A stretch of DNA of 64,000 nucleotides from Pedococcus badiiscoriae (GTDB lineage Bacteria > Actinomycetota > Actinomycetes > Actinomycetales > Dermatophilaceae): positions 1,240,001 through 1,304,000 of the forward strand of contig NZ_JACCAB010000001.1 in the NCBI RefSeq assembly GCF_013408925.1. The letters run 5' to 3'. Made by a program: the position numbers and the translations under genes. Position 1 is the stretch's first letter; each line of letters starts with the position of its first letter. The notes under the pieces are model-generated. The model was not told where the DNA came from, did not search any database, and saw only the letters and a program-made list of their open reading frames with translations. This document shows positions 35,145 to 43,204 of the stretch, in pieces.

Positions 35145-36062
35145 TCAGGTGCCCCGCACAGCGTGTACCGGAGCACGGTCGCCCCGGATGACGGCCACCA
35201 TGTCGACAACGCGTCGGGTGGCCCGCACGTCGTGGGCGCGGAACACCGTGGCGCCGAGCCAGGCCGCAACCGCCGTCGCCGCGAGCGTGCCCTCGAGCCG
35301 GTCGTCGGCGTCGAGTCCCAAGGACTCCCCGACGAAGTCCTTGCGGGAGAGCGCCTGCAGGATCGGGAACCCCAGGGCCGCCACGTCCGCGGTGTGCCGC
35401 AGCACCTCGAGGGAGTGCATCGTGGTCTTGCCGAAGTCCAGGGTCGGGTCGACCAGGATGCGGTCCGCGGGTATGCCGGCCTCCTGGGCCGCGCGGGCAC
35501 CGTTGGCCAGGGTGACGAGCACGTCGCGGACGACGTCCAGCGGGTCAGGTCCGTAGCTGACCTTGACCGGGTCGGTGCGCGGCGGCAGACCGCCGGTGTG
35601 GGAGCAGACCACGGCAGCCCCGATGCGGGCGGCGACGTGGACGAGGTCGGGGTCGTGGCCGGCCCAGGTGTCATTGACGAGGTCGAGGCCGTGGCGCCCG
35701 GCCTCCGCCGCCACCTCCGAGCGCCAGGTGTCGAGGCTCAGGGCGAGGTCGGGGTAGCTCGCCCGGGCGTGCGCCAGGAACGGGATGACACGCTCCATCT
35801 CCTCCTGCGGCCCGACGACCTCCCCCTGCTGCCCCGCGCGGACGCCACCGATGTCGACGATGTCGGCCCCGGCGGACACCGCTTCATCCAGCGCCCGCTT
35901 GGCCGAGTCGAGATCGGCGTGACGGTTGCCTGCGAAGAAGGAGTCGCTGGTGCGGTTGATGATTCCCATCACCGCCGGGCTGGACGCGTCGAAGGTGCGA
36001 CCGCGCAGCCGCAACGGGGGCGTGCGTGGCAGGTCGAGGGGGTGCGGCTCCGGGAGGCTCAC
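35145..36062 (-). CDS. folP2: FolP2-type dihydropteroate synthase homologue
   Basis: 305-residue TIM-barrel protein of the pterin-binding family. The first loop reads MGIINRTSDSFFAGN rather than the canonical N-V-T-P-D-S-F of FolP1. Other family blocks: AGADIVDIGG, LSLDTWRSEVA, LVNDTWAG, SHTGG, LVDPTLDFGKTT and the C-terminal GATVFRAHDVRATR. It corresponds to the second mycobacterial homologue (Rv1207), which is reported not to replace true dihydropteroate synthase, so its pterin chemistry is uncertain. Start ATG 36060-36062. Confidence 0.86.
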   Translation of the reverse strand: MSLPEPHPLDLPRTPPLRLRGRTFDASSPAVMGIINRTSDSFFAGNRHADLDSAKRALDEAVSAGADIVDIGGVRAGQQGEVVGPQEEMERVIPFLAHARASYPDLALSLDTWRSEVAAEAGRHGLDLVNDTWAGHDPDLVHVAARIGAAVVCSHTGGLPPRTDPVKVSYGPDPLDVVRDVLVTLANGARAAQEAGIPADRILVDPTLDFGKTTMHSLEVLRHTADVAALGFPILQALSRKDFVGESLGLDADDRLEGTLAATAVAAWLGATVFRAHDVRATRRVVDMVAVIRGDRAPVHAVRGT

Positions 36063-36103
36063 GCAGTCATCCTCGCATCGGCCGGCCCCGCGTCATGCGG
36101 ACC

Positions 36104-37471
36104 CTAGGAGTCGAAGCCGAGACCGGCGCGGTCGAGGGTCCGCAGCCACAGGTTCCGTCGACCCTCGTGCCGATCGGCACTGGCCAGCGACCAGCGGGTG
36201 AGCTGGATCCCGGTGTAGGCCAGGGGTTCCGGCGGGAACGGCAGCGGCTTCTCGCGGACCATCCGGAGCCGGGTGCGTTCGGTGTGCCGGCCGCCGAGCA
36301 GGTCGAGCATCACCTGCGCGCCGAAGCGGGTGGCTCCCACGCCGAGACCGGTGAAGCCGGCCGCATAGGCCACACGGCCGCGATGGGCCGTGCCGTAGAA
36401 GGCACAGAACCGCGTGCACGTGTCGATCGCGCCACCCCACTGGTGGCTGAACCGCAGGCCCTCGAGCTGGGGGAAGGTGTCGAAGAAGTGTCCGGCCAGC
36501 CGGTCGAACGTCGCCGGTCGCTGGTCCAGGCTGGGCGCGAGGCGCCGCCCGTAGTGGTAGATCGCGTCGTAGCCGCCCCAGAGGATCCGGTTGTCGGCCG
36601 ACAACCGGTAGTAGTGGAACTGGTTGGCCAGGTCACCCACCCCCGCGCGACTGGCCCAGCCCAGCGAGTCGAGCTGGTCCTGGGTGAGCGGTTCTGTCAT
36701 CAGCGCGTAGTCGTAGACAGGGACCGTGTGCAGCCGGGTGCGCCGGACCAGCGACGGAAAGGCGTTGGTGCCCAGGGCGACTCGGCCGGCTCGGATGACG
36801 GCCCCGTCAGCCGTCGTCACGTCGACGCCCGAGCCCGCGGTCGACAGTCCTGCGACCCGCACTCCCTCGGCGATGCGCACGCCCAGCGACTCGGCGGCCC
36901 GAGCCAGCCCCCAGGCGAGCCGCGCCGGGTCGACCATCGCCGTCTCGTCGGGCTCGTGGACCCCCGCCAGGTAGGTGGGCGAGTCGAGGTGGGCCCGGAC
37001 CGCGTCGCGGTCGAGGAACTCCCCCGGCTCCTGCGCCAGCCACTCCACCTGGTGCGGCTGGGTGGCCACGGTGAGGGAGCCCGAGCGCCGGAAGTCGCAG
37101 TCGATGTCGTGCTCGCGCACGGTCGCCTCGATCGCGTCGAGGTTCTCGCGCCCGAGGCGGCGCAGCACGGCATACTCCTGCGGCCAGCGCGCCATCCCGT
37201 TGGGTTCGCCGTGGGTCAGGCTCGCCGCGCAGAAGCCGCCGTTGCGCCCCGAGGCGGCCCACCCCACCGAACCCGCCTCGAGCACCAGGACGTCCCGTGA
37301 GGGGTCGGCCTGCTTGGCGAGCAGCGCGGTCCACAGGCCGGAGTACCCGGCGCCGACCACCACGAGGTCCGCGGACCGCGCGCCCCCCAGCCCGGGGCGA
37401 CCTTCTGGCCGGTCGGGTCGGTCCAGCCAGAAGACCGACGGCTTGGCGTCGGCGAGCGCGGGATGGCCCAC
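36104..37471 (-). CDS. FAD-dependent amine oxidoreductase (PuuB/DAO-like)
   Basis: 455 residues. The Rossmann FAD motif is VVVGAGYSGLWTALLAKQ, followed by a LVLEAGSVGWAASGRNGGF loop typical of gamma-glutamylputrescine oxidase and related DAO-family enzymes. C-terminal GFTGLGVGATRFGA contacts the flavin. GTG 37469-37471 gives the family N-terminus (GHPALADAKPSVFWLD). It lies six bases after the aminotransferase gene in the mmsA operon, so it likely oxidises an amine whose aldehyde or keto product is handled by the other two enzymes. Confidence 0.88.
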   Translation of the reverse strand: MGHPALADAKPSVFWLDRPDRPEGRPGLGGARSADLVVVGAGYSGLWTALLAKQADPSRDVLVLEAGSVGWAASGRNGGFCAASLTHGEPNGMARWPQEYAVLRRLGRENLDAIEATVREHDIDCDFRRSGSLTVATQPHQVEWLAQEPGEFLDRDAVRAHLDSPTYLAGVHEPDETAMVDPARLAWGLARAAESLGVRIAEGVRVAGLSTAGSGVDVTTADGAVIRAGRVALGTNAFPSLVRRTRLHTVPVYDYALMTEPLTQDQLDSLGWASRAGVGDLANQFHYYRLSADNRILWGGYDAIYHYGRRLAPSLDQRPATFDRLAGHFFDTFPQLEGLRFSHQWGGAIDTCTRFCAFYGTAHRGRVAYAAGFTGLGVGATRFGAQVMLDLLGGRHTERTRLRMVREKPLPFPPEPLAYTGIQLTRWSLASADRHEGRRNLWLRTLDRAGLGFDS

Positions 37472-37476
37472 CGGTG

Positions 37477-38847
37477 TCAGGCGTCGGCGCCGGTGTAGAA
37501 GCCGTCGGCGACGTCGAGCGCCTCGTCGAGGATCGCCAGCCCCTCGCGCACCTCGTCGGCCGAGGTGGTGCAGGGCGGCACGACGTGGGTGCGGTTGAAG
37601 TGGATGAACGGCCAGAGCCCGCGCTGCTTGCAGGCTGCGGCGAAGTCGTTCATCGGGGCGGCATCGGCGCCGGCGGCGTTGAACGGCACCAACGGCTCGC
37701 GGGTATGCCGGTCGCGCACCAGCTCGAGCGCCCAGAAGACCCCCAGCCCGCGCACCTCGCCCACGCTCGGGTGGCGGTCGGCCAGGTCGCGCAGACCCGG
37801 CCCGATGACGTCCTCGCCGAGGTCGCGGGCGTGCTCGACGATGCCCTCCTCCTTGAAGATGTTGATGGAGGCGACGGCCGAGGCGCACGCGAGCGGGTGA
37901 CCCGAGTAGGTCAGGCCGCCCGGGAACGGCCGCTGGTCGAAGGTCGCCGCGATCCGCTCGGAGATGATGACGCCGCCCAGCGGGACGTAGCCGCTGTTGA
38001 CCCCCTTCGCGAAGGTGATGAGGTCGGGGGCGACACCCCAGTGGTCGACGGCGAACCACTCACCGCACCGGCCGAACCCCGCCATCACCTCGTCGGCGAT
38101 CATGACGATGCCGAACTCGTCGCAGAGGTCGCGCACCCCCTGCAGGTAGCCCGGCGGCGGGACGAGGACCCCGTTGGTGCCGACCACCGTCTCGAGGATG
38201 ATCGCGGCGATCGTGGCGGGCCCCTCGACCATGACCAGGTCGCGCAGGTGCTGCAGTGCGCGGACACCCTCCTCCTGCTCGGTCTCGGCGTGGAAGGCCG
38301 AGCGGTAGGGGTAGGGACCCCAGTAGCGCACGATGCCCGGCATACCGGGCTCCGATGCCCAGCGGCGCGGGTCGCCGGTCATCGCGATGGCTCCCGCAGT
38401 GGCCCCGTGGTAGCTGCGGTAGGCGGCCATCACCTTGTGGCGCCCGGTGTGCAGGCGAGCCATGCGCAGGGCGTTCTCGCTGGCCTCGGCTCCGCCGTTG
38501 GTGAAGAACACCTTGGTGAGGTCACCGGGGGCCAGCTCGGTGATCAGCCGGGCCGCTTCAGAGCGCGCGTCGTTGGCGAAGGCCGGGCTGATCGTCGTCA
38601 GGCGACCTGCCTGTTCCTGGATCGCGGCGACGAGCTTCGGGTGCTGGTAGCCGATGTTGACGTTGACCAGCTGGCTGGAGAAGTCCAGGTATCGCTTGCC
38701 GGAGTAGTCCGTGAAGTAGGACCCGAGTGCGTCCGCGATCGGCAACGGGTCGATGAGTCCCTGGGCAGACCACGAGTGGAAGACGTGCGCGCGGTCGTCG
38801 CGGCGCACCTGCTCCTCGGTGGCGCCGGTCACGCCGTCGAGGCCCAT
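37477..38847 (-). CDS. class III PLP-dependent aminotransferase
   Basis: 456 residues, omega-aminotransferase fold. FFTNGGAEASENALRMAR (PLP phosphate site), YHGATAGA, IADEVMAGFGRCG (Asp contacting PLP nitrogen) and the Schiff-base lysine in ITFAKGVNSGYVPLGG are present. It resembles taurine-pyruvate or beta-alanine/GABA-type enzymes; MmsA next door argues for an amine giving a malonic or methylmalonic semialdehyde (inference). ATG 38845-38847 shares a base with the mmsA stop. Confidence 0.92.
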   Translation of the reverse strand: MGLDGVTGATEEQVRRDDRAHVFHSWSAQGLIDPLPIADALGSYFTDYSGKRYLDFSSQLVNVNIGYQHPKLVAAIQEQAGRLTTISPAFANDARSEAARLITELAPGDLTKVFFTNGGAEASENALRMARLHTGRHKVMAAYRSYHGATAGAIAMTGDPRRWASEPGMPGIVRYWGPYPYRSAFHAETEQEEGVRALQHLRDLVMVEGPATIAAIILETVVGTNGVLVPPPGYLQGVRDLCDEFGIVMIADEVMAGFGRCGEWFAVDHWGVAPDLITFAKGVNSGYVPLGGVIISERIAATFDQRPFPGGLTYSGHPLACASAVASINIFKEEGIVEHARDLGEDVIGPGLRDLADRHPSVGEVRGLGVFWALELVRDRHTREPLVPFNAAGADAAPMNDFAAACKQRGLWPFIHFNRTHVVPPCTTSADEVREGLAILDEALDVADGFYTGADA

Positions 38848-40337
38848 CAGCGGGTCCTCGGGAAGCCGAGGTCGACCGACGAGGTGGCCGGATCGGGCCA
38901 GCGCTGGGTGACCACCTTGCCGCGGGTGTAGAAGCTCACGCCCTCGGGTCCGTACATGTGGGTGTCGCCGAAGAGCGAGTCCTTCCAGCCGCCGAAGGAG
39001 TAGTAGGCGACGGGGACCGGGATGGGCACGTTGATCCCGACCATGCCGACTTCGACGTCGTACTGGAACTGGCGGGCGACCCCACCGTCGCGGGTGAAGA
39101 TCGCCGTGCCGTTGGCGTACTGGTTGGCGTTGATCAGGGCGATCCCCTCCTCGTAGGTGTCGACCCGGACGACCGACAGCACCGGGCCGAAGATCTCGTC
39201 GGTGTACACGGTCATCTCGGGGGTCACGTGGTCGAGCAACGTCGTGCCGAGGAAGAAGCCCTCGGCCGGGAGCTCCCCGGTGCGGCCGTCGACGACGACC
39301 GCGGCCCCCGCCGCCTCCCCGGCGTCGACGTAGCCGGCGACCTTGTCCCGGTGCTCGGCCGTGATGAGCGGGCCTATGTCGGTGTCGGGGTCGGCGCCGT
39401 CGCCGACGGTGAGCTTGGGCAGCCGGGCCGCGATGGCGTCGACGAGCGGCTGGGCCACGTCTCCGACCGCGACCGCCACGGACAGGGCCATGCAGCGCTC
39501 CCCCGCCGCGCCGTAGGCGGCCGAGACCACGGCGTCAGCCGCCATGTCGATGTCGGCGTCCGGGAGCACGAGGGCGTGGTTCTTGGCGCCGCCGAGCGCC
39601 TGGACGCGCTTGCCGTTCGCGGTGCCCCGCTCGTAGATGTACTTGGCGATCGGGGTCGACCCGACGAAGCTGACGGCGGCGATGCCGGGGTGGTCGAGGA
39701 TCGCGTCGACCGCCACCTTGTCACCGTGCACGACGCTGAAGACGCCGTCAGGCAGACCGGCTTCCTGCCACAGGCGGGCGAGGAAGAGCGATGCGGAGGG
39801 GTCCTTCTCGCTGGGCTTGAGGATGAACGCGTTGCCACAGGCGATGGCGTTGGCGCACATCCACAGCGGCACCATCGCCGGGAAGTTGAAGGGCGTGATG
39901 CCGGCGACCACGCCGAGCGGCTGGCGGATGTTGTAGACGTCCACCCCCGTCGAGACCTGCTCGCTGAAGCCACCCTTGAGCAGGTTCGGGACGCCGGTGG
40001 CGAACTCGACGTTCTCCAGGCCGCGGGCGATCTCACCAGCGGCGTCGGAGAGCACCTTGCCGTGCTCTGCCGTGATGATGGCGGCGAGCTCCGGCGAGCG
40101 GGTGTGCAGCAGCTCCCGGAAGGCGAAGAGCACCGCGGCCCGTTGCGACAACGACGAGTGCCGCCACTCCTGCGCCGCCGCGGACGCGCTGGCCACCGCG
40201 GCATCCAGCTCCTCGACCGAGGCGAGGTCGACCTCGGCGGTCACCCGACCGGTGGCGGGGTTGTGCACGGGTGCGGAACGTCCCGACGTGCCCTCGCGCG
40301 GGCGACCGTCGATCCAGTGGGAGATGCGCGTCGTCAT
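38847..40337 (-). CDS. mmsA: CoA-acylating methylmalonate-semialdehyde dehydrogenase
   Basis: Oxidises malonic or methylmalonic semialdehyde with NAD and CoA to acetyl- or propionyl-CoA. 496 residues, normal length. ISHWIDGR at the start, NFPAMVPLWM, FVGSTPIAKYIYERG, QALGGAKNH, the catalytic Cys in AAGERCMALS, and the CoA-type ending VPIPVPVAYYSFGGWKDS that is specific to MmsA (not other ALDHs). First gene of a three-gene operon, divergent from a MocR regulator. Confidence 0.95.
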   Translation of the reverse strand: MTTRISHWIDGRPREGTSGRSAPVHNPATGRVTAEVDLASVEELDAAVASASAAAQEWRHSSLSQRAAVLFAFRELLHTRSPELAAIITAEHGKVLSDAAGEIARGLENVEFATGVPNLLKGGFSEQVSTGVDVYNIRQPLGVVAGITPFNFPAMVPLWMCANAIACGNAFILKPSEKDPSASLFLARLWQEAGLPDGVFSVVHGDKVAVDAILDHPGIAAVSFVGSTPIAKYIYERGTANGKRVQALGGAKNHALVLPDADIDMAADAVVSAAYGAAGERCMALSVAVAVGDVAQPLVDAIAARLPKLTVGDGADPDTDIGPLITAEHRDKVAGYVDAGEAAGAAVVVDGRTGELPAEGFFLGTTLLDHVTPEMTVYTDEIFGPVLSVVRVDTYEEGIALINANQYANGTAIFTRDGGVARQFQYDVEVGMVGINVPIPVPVAYYSFGGWKDSLFGDTHMYGPEGVSFYTRGKVVTQRWPDPATSSVDLGFPRTR

Positions 40338-40343
40338 GCCCAC

Positions 40344-40390
40344 ACCATACGATCCACCCACTGGTAACACAATATTGTTATTGCTATGGT
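40344..40390. promoter_or_regulatory. AT-rich divergent control region with nested dyads
   Basis: Between mmsA and the MocR gene (59 bases in all). ACCATA (40344-40349) is mirrored by TATGGT (40385-40390), and TAACA-(6)-TGTTA (40365-40380) lies between, around CAATATTG. The only AT-rich stretch for kilobases. Likely holds both promoters and the MocR operator. Confidence 0.62.
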
Positions 40391-40396
40391 ACAAAG

Positions 40397-41758
40397 ATGT
40401 CCGCCACTCTCTCGGCCCTGGAGCAGCGCCTCGACCAGCCCACCGCGAAGGGGCTGGCCCACGCAGTCTCCGCCGCGATCCGCGACGGCGTGCTGTCCGC
40501 TGGAGACCGGCTGCCTCCCATTCGCACGGTGGCGGCACAGCTGGCACTGTCCCCCACCACGGTCAGCGCCGCCTGGGGGCTGTTGGCGCGCTCGGGCGCG
40601 GTGAGCACCGACGGCCGGCGCGGCACGACCGTCCTCGACCAGCGCGGGCCGAGCGGGGGCAGGTACCGGCAGGCGCTGCGCCACGAGTCGGACTTCACCG
40701 TCGACCTGTCCACCGGCGTGCCCGACCCGCGCCTGCTTCCCTCCCTCGGACCGGTCCTCGCGCAGCTCACCTCCAGCCCGACCGGCAGCTACCTGGACGA
40801 CCCCGTCCTGCCCGAGCTCGCCGCGGTGCTGCGTGCCGACTGGCCGTGCGCCGCGACCGACCTCGCCGTCGTGGATGGCGCCATGGACGCCATGGACCTC
40901 ATCGTGCGCACCTCGTTGCGCTACGGCGACCGCGTCGTGGTCGAGGACCCGGGGTTCCCGCCGCTGGTCGACCTCCTCGAGTCCGTGGGCGTGCAGCTCG
41001 TCGGCGTGCACCTGGACGCGGAGGGGCTCGTACTCGCCGGGCTGGAGGCCGCCCTCGCCGAACCGGTCGCTGCCATCTTCCTCCAGCCCCGGGCCCAGAA
41101 CCCGGTGGGGGTCACGATGACCGCGACCCGCGCCAAGGCGATCGCCGACCTGCTCGAGGGGTCCGAAACCCTTGTGGTGGAAGACGATTCGGCTGCCGGC
41201 CTGTCCGCGGCCGACCTCGCCAGCATCGGCCGGTGGAGGCCTGGCCACACGGCATACATCCGGTCGTTCTCGAAGTCGCACGGACCCGACCTGCGGCTCG
41301 CGGCACTCAGCGCGCCGCCGGCACTGCACCGGGCCATCACGGCCCGGCGCGAGCTCGGTCAGGGGTGGTCGAGCCGGTTGCTGCAACAGGTGCTGCTGGG
41401 CCTGCTCACCAGCCCTGCGGCCCAGGACGAGGTCGCAGCGGCGACCGCGACGTATGCCGCGCGCCGCGCCCACGTGGTCGACGCGTTGGCTCGACGAGGC
41501 ATCGAGGTGCCGGGGTCGGAGGGCATCAACATCTGGGTGCCGGTGCACGACGAGACCGCGGCCGTCGTGCGGTTGGCCAGCCAGGGAATCGGTGTCGCGC
41601 CTGGTGCGCCCTTCCGGCTCGGGGCCCCGGACGGCGCGCCGGAGGGCGGCGGGCACCTGCGGGTGACGGTCGGGGCAGCAGGCGACGACCTCGACGGGCT
41701 GGCGCAGGCGCTGGCGGACGCAGCGCTCGCCGGGGGTCGGCCGGCGCGGGCCCGCTGA
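40397..41758 (+). CDS. MocR/GabR-type regulator (GntR HTH fused to aminotransferase domain)
   Basis: 453 residues. An N-terminal GntR winged helix (AAIRDGVLSAGDRLPPIRTVAAQLALSPTTV, residues about 25-60) is joined to a fold-type I aminotransferase domain (ADWPCAATDLAVVDGAMDAMD; FLQPRAQNPVGVTM; VVEDDSAAG; PLP lysine in RSFSKSHGPDLR). Such regulators sense PLP-bound amines and usually activate the divergent catabolic genes, here mmsA-aminotransferase-oxidase. ATG 40397 chosen; another frame start upstream would break the control region. Confidence 0.93.
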   Translation: MSATLSALEQRLDQPTAKGLAHAVSAAIRDGVLSAGDRLPPIRTVAAQLALSPTTVSAAWGLLARSGAVSTDGRRGTTVLDQRGPSGGRYRQALRHESDFTVDLSTGVPDPRLLPSLGPVLAQLTSSPTGSYLDDPVLPELAAVLRADWPCAATDLAVVDGAMDAMDLIVRTSLRYGDRVVVEDPGFPPLVDLLESVGVQLVGVHLDAEGLVLAGLEAALAEPVAAIFLQPRAQNPVGVTMTATRAKAIADLLEGSETLVVEDDSAAGLSAADLASIGRWRPGHTAYIRSFSKSHGPDLRLAALSAPPALHRAITARRELGQGWSSRLLQQVLLGLLTSPAAQDEVAAATATYAARRAHVVDALARRGIEVPGSEGINIWVPVHDETAAVVRLASQGIGVAPGAPFRLGAPDGAPEGGGHLRVTVGAAGDDLDGLAQALADAALAGGRPARAR

Positions 41759-42043
41759 GTGTGGCATCGCTGCCCGTGGACGGCGCGAAGGCCGGGCTGC
41801 AGGGTTGCCCGGCCTCCGGCCCGCCGCCCGAAAGCGGACGCCTCTTTCCCCCGACCACAAACGCTAATGGTCGGTCCTACTCTTCAGGATCGTTCAATTC
41901 GCGTATGACTGCACCCGGAGTGATGAGGTCGCGATCCAATTTTTCTAGATTTTCACGGCAATTGGGACCCGTCGCCGGGGAGCGACCGGCCTGCGCCCGG
42001 GCGTGTCGCGGGGTCGGAACCCCGCACGCGGAGGGCGTGGGAA
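41759..42043. other. Flank of tRNA-Ser(TGA) with AT-rich gene remnant
   Basis: No complete gene. 41860-41970 is strikingly AT-rich for this genome. On the minus strand 41877-41965 an open frame ends ...LITPGAVIRELNDPEE then TAG, with charged, protein-like composition and low-GC codons; it looks like the 3' end of a foreign gene whose start is missing. A perfect 7-bp hairpin GCGGGGT/ACCCCGC lies at 42008-42025. Confidence 0.45.
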
Positions 42044-42087
42044 CCGTCGCGGCTCGTTCCTCGCCGCTCCTCCCGAATCCCGCATGC
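42044..42087 (-). repeat. tRNA-trailing conserved element, copy B
   Basis: Minus strand: GCGGGATTCGGGAGGAG, then the hairpin GCGGC-(GAGGAACGA)-GCCGC (42049-42067) and CGACGG. Same loop as copy A with a different but paired stem. Starts nine bases after tRNA-Ser(TGA). Confidence 0.75.
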
Positions 42088-42095
42088 TCAATGTG

Positions 42096-42181
42096 CGGAG
42101 GGCGTGGGATTCGAACCCACGATGGGTGTAACCCATAGCGGTTTTCAAGACCGCCGCACTAGGCCACTATGCGAGCCCTCC
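42096..42181 (-). tRNA. tRNA-Ser (anticodon TGA)
   Basis: 86 bases, class II. Acceptor GGAGGGC/GCCCTCC with discriminator G, anticodon stem GCGGT/ACCGC with loop CTTGAAA, long variable arm, T-arm GGGTTCGAATCCC. CCA not encoded. Reads UCN codons, mainly UCA/UCG. Confidence 0.97.
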
Positions 42182-42326
42182 TTGGCCCCACGGCATACCC
42201 GCGAGGCCAGAGGACACGGTATCGCCCGTCACCGGCTGCCAGCGTCCGACCACTCCGCCGTCGACTGGGCAGGCCGCTGACCAGCGGATTTGTTAGGGTC
42301 GAACGAACCGACCAAAGGAGCGAACC

Positions 42327-42659
42327 ATGGCAAAGCTCACCTTCCTCGCCGGTCTCGCTGCGGGCTACGTGCTCGGGGCCAAGGCCGGTCAGAAGCGTTA
42401 CCAGCAGATCAAGACCCAGACCGACCGCATCTGGGGCAGTGCACCGGTCCAGGCCCGGGTCGACACGGTCAAGCAGGTCGTCAAGGACCAGGCGCCCTTG
42501 GTGGCGGCCAGGCTCGGTGATGTCGCGAAGACCGCCGGCGCCAGCGCCAAGGAGCGGCTCACCGGTGAGCAGCTCCCCGAGACCCTGCACCGCGGGACCG
42601 ATGGACGGCTGCACGCCGACACCACCGGTTTCGGACCCGGGCCGGGCAAGCTGCCCTGA
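42327..42659 (+). CDS. YtxH-like small protein
   Basis: 110 residues. The N-terminal hydrophobic glycine-rich helix (MAKLTFLAGLAAGYVLGAKA) followed by an amphipathic charged region is the YtxH-domain pattern of stress-associated proteins. AAAGGAG is at ideal spacing before ATG 42327. Stand-alone gene; function unknown. Confidence 0.85.
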   Translation: MAKLTFLAGLAAGYVLGAKAGQKRYQQIKTQTDRIWGSAPVQARVDTVKQVVKDQAPLVAARLGDVAKTAGASAKERLTGEQLPETLHRGTDGRLHADTTGFGPGPGKLP

Positions 42660-42718
42660 CCTCGAGGTAGACCGCCCGGGCTCACGGCCACGGGTACACC
42701 GGAAGCGCGCACAGCGGA

Positions 42719-42755
42719 AGCGGCACGGCATACGGAGTCTGTATGCCGTGCCGCT
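42719..42755 (+). terminator. strong hairpin after the YtxH-like gene
   Basis: Perfect 15-bp stem AGCGGCACGGCATAC/GTATGCCGTGCCGCT with a 7-base loop, 60 bases after the stop. No T tract follows (CCTGTGTT). Both arms carry the over-represented GGCATAC/GTATGCC heptamer, and the core GGCACGGCATA is shared with the 19358 hairpin. Confidence 0.7.
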
Positions 42756-43204
42756 CCTGTGTTGCTGGACTCAACGGCGTCGCCGAGGAGGCCCGGCTGG
42801 GCGCGTGCTGGGTACCCCCGACCAGCACCTTCCACAACCTGACCTACCCGGCGACGCGCCCCGAAGGGCGGGATGGCAGCACGCCCCCACGAACTGCCGC
42901 CCGGCCCGCTGGCACCCCTGTGACCAGCGGTCCTTCATCGCCCGGACCCGTCGCCCCCTGCGACAGGTCCTGCACGACATGTGGCGTCCTCTCCGTTGTG
43001 TCCTCCTCGGTCCCCCGACCAGGTCTGACACTGGACAAGAGCGGGCAGGGCGGGCCCTGATACATCGCCGGTGAGGAAAACTTCCGACGAGTTCGCGACG
43101 GCCGTCCGGTATCACCCGGCCGGTCAGGTTCTCCTGTCAGATGAGGCATTCCCTCACTACGCTGAACACCGCACGCCGTGGTCGGCACGACCTCAGGAGA
43201 TCCG
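42756..43204. other. Upstream region of the subtilase/sigma/CHAT operon
   Basis: 449 bases with no convincing gene on either strand. The right end should contain the operon promoter; an inverted repeat TGAGG-(5)-CCTCA is at 43142-43156, and AGGAG precedes the ATG at 43205. No match to a known promoter class is claimed. Confidence 0.55.

Noticed and set aside
43178..43204. Upstream GTG as subtilase start and export signal
   Set aside because: Adds nine polar residues, not a signal peptide; AGGAG at correct spacing supports ATG 43205.
42756..43204. Several open frames in the gap before the subtilase
   Set aside because: All are rich in Pro/Arg/Ser, lack ribosome sites and lack the GC3 pattern of real genes here.
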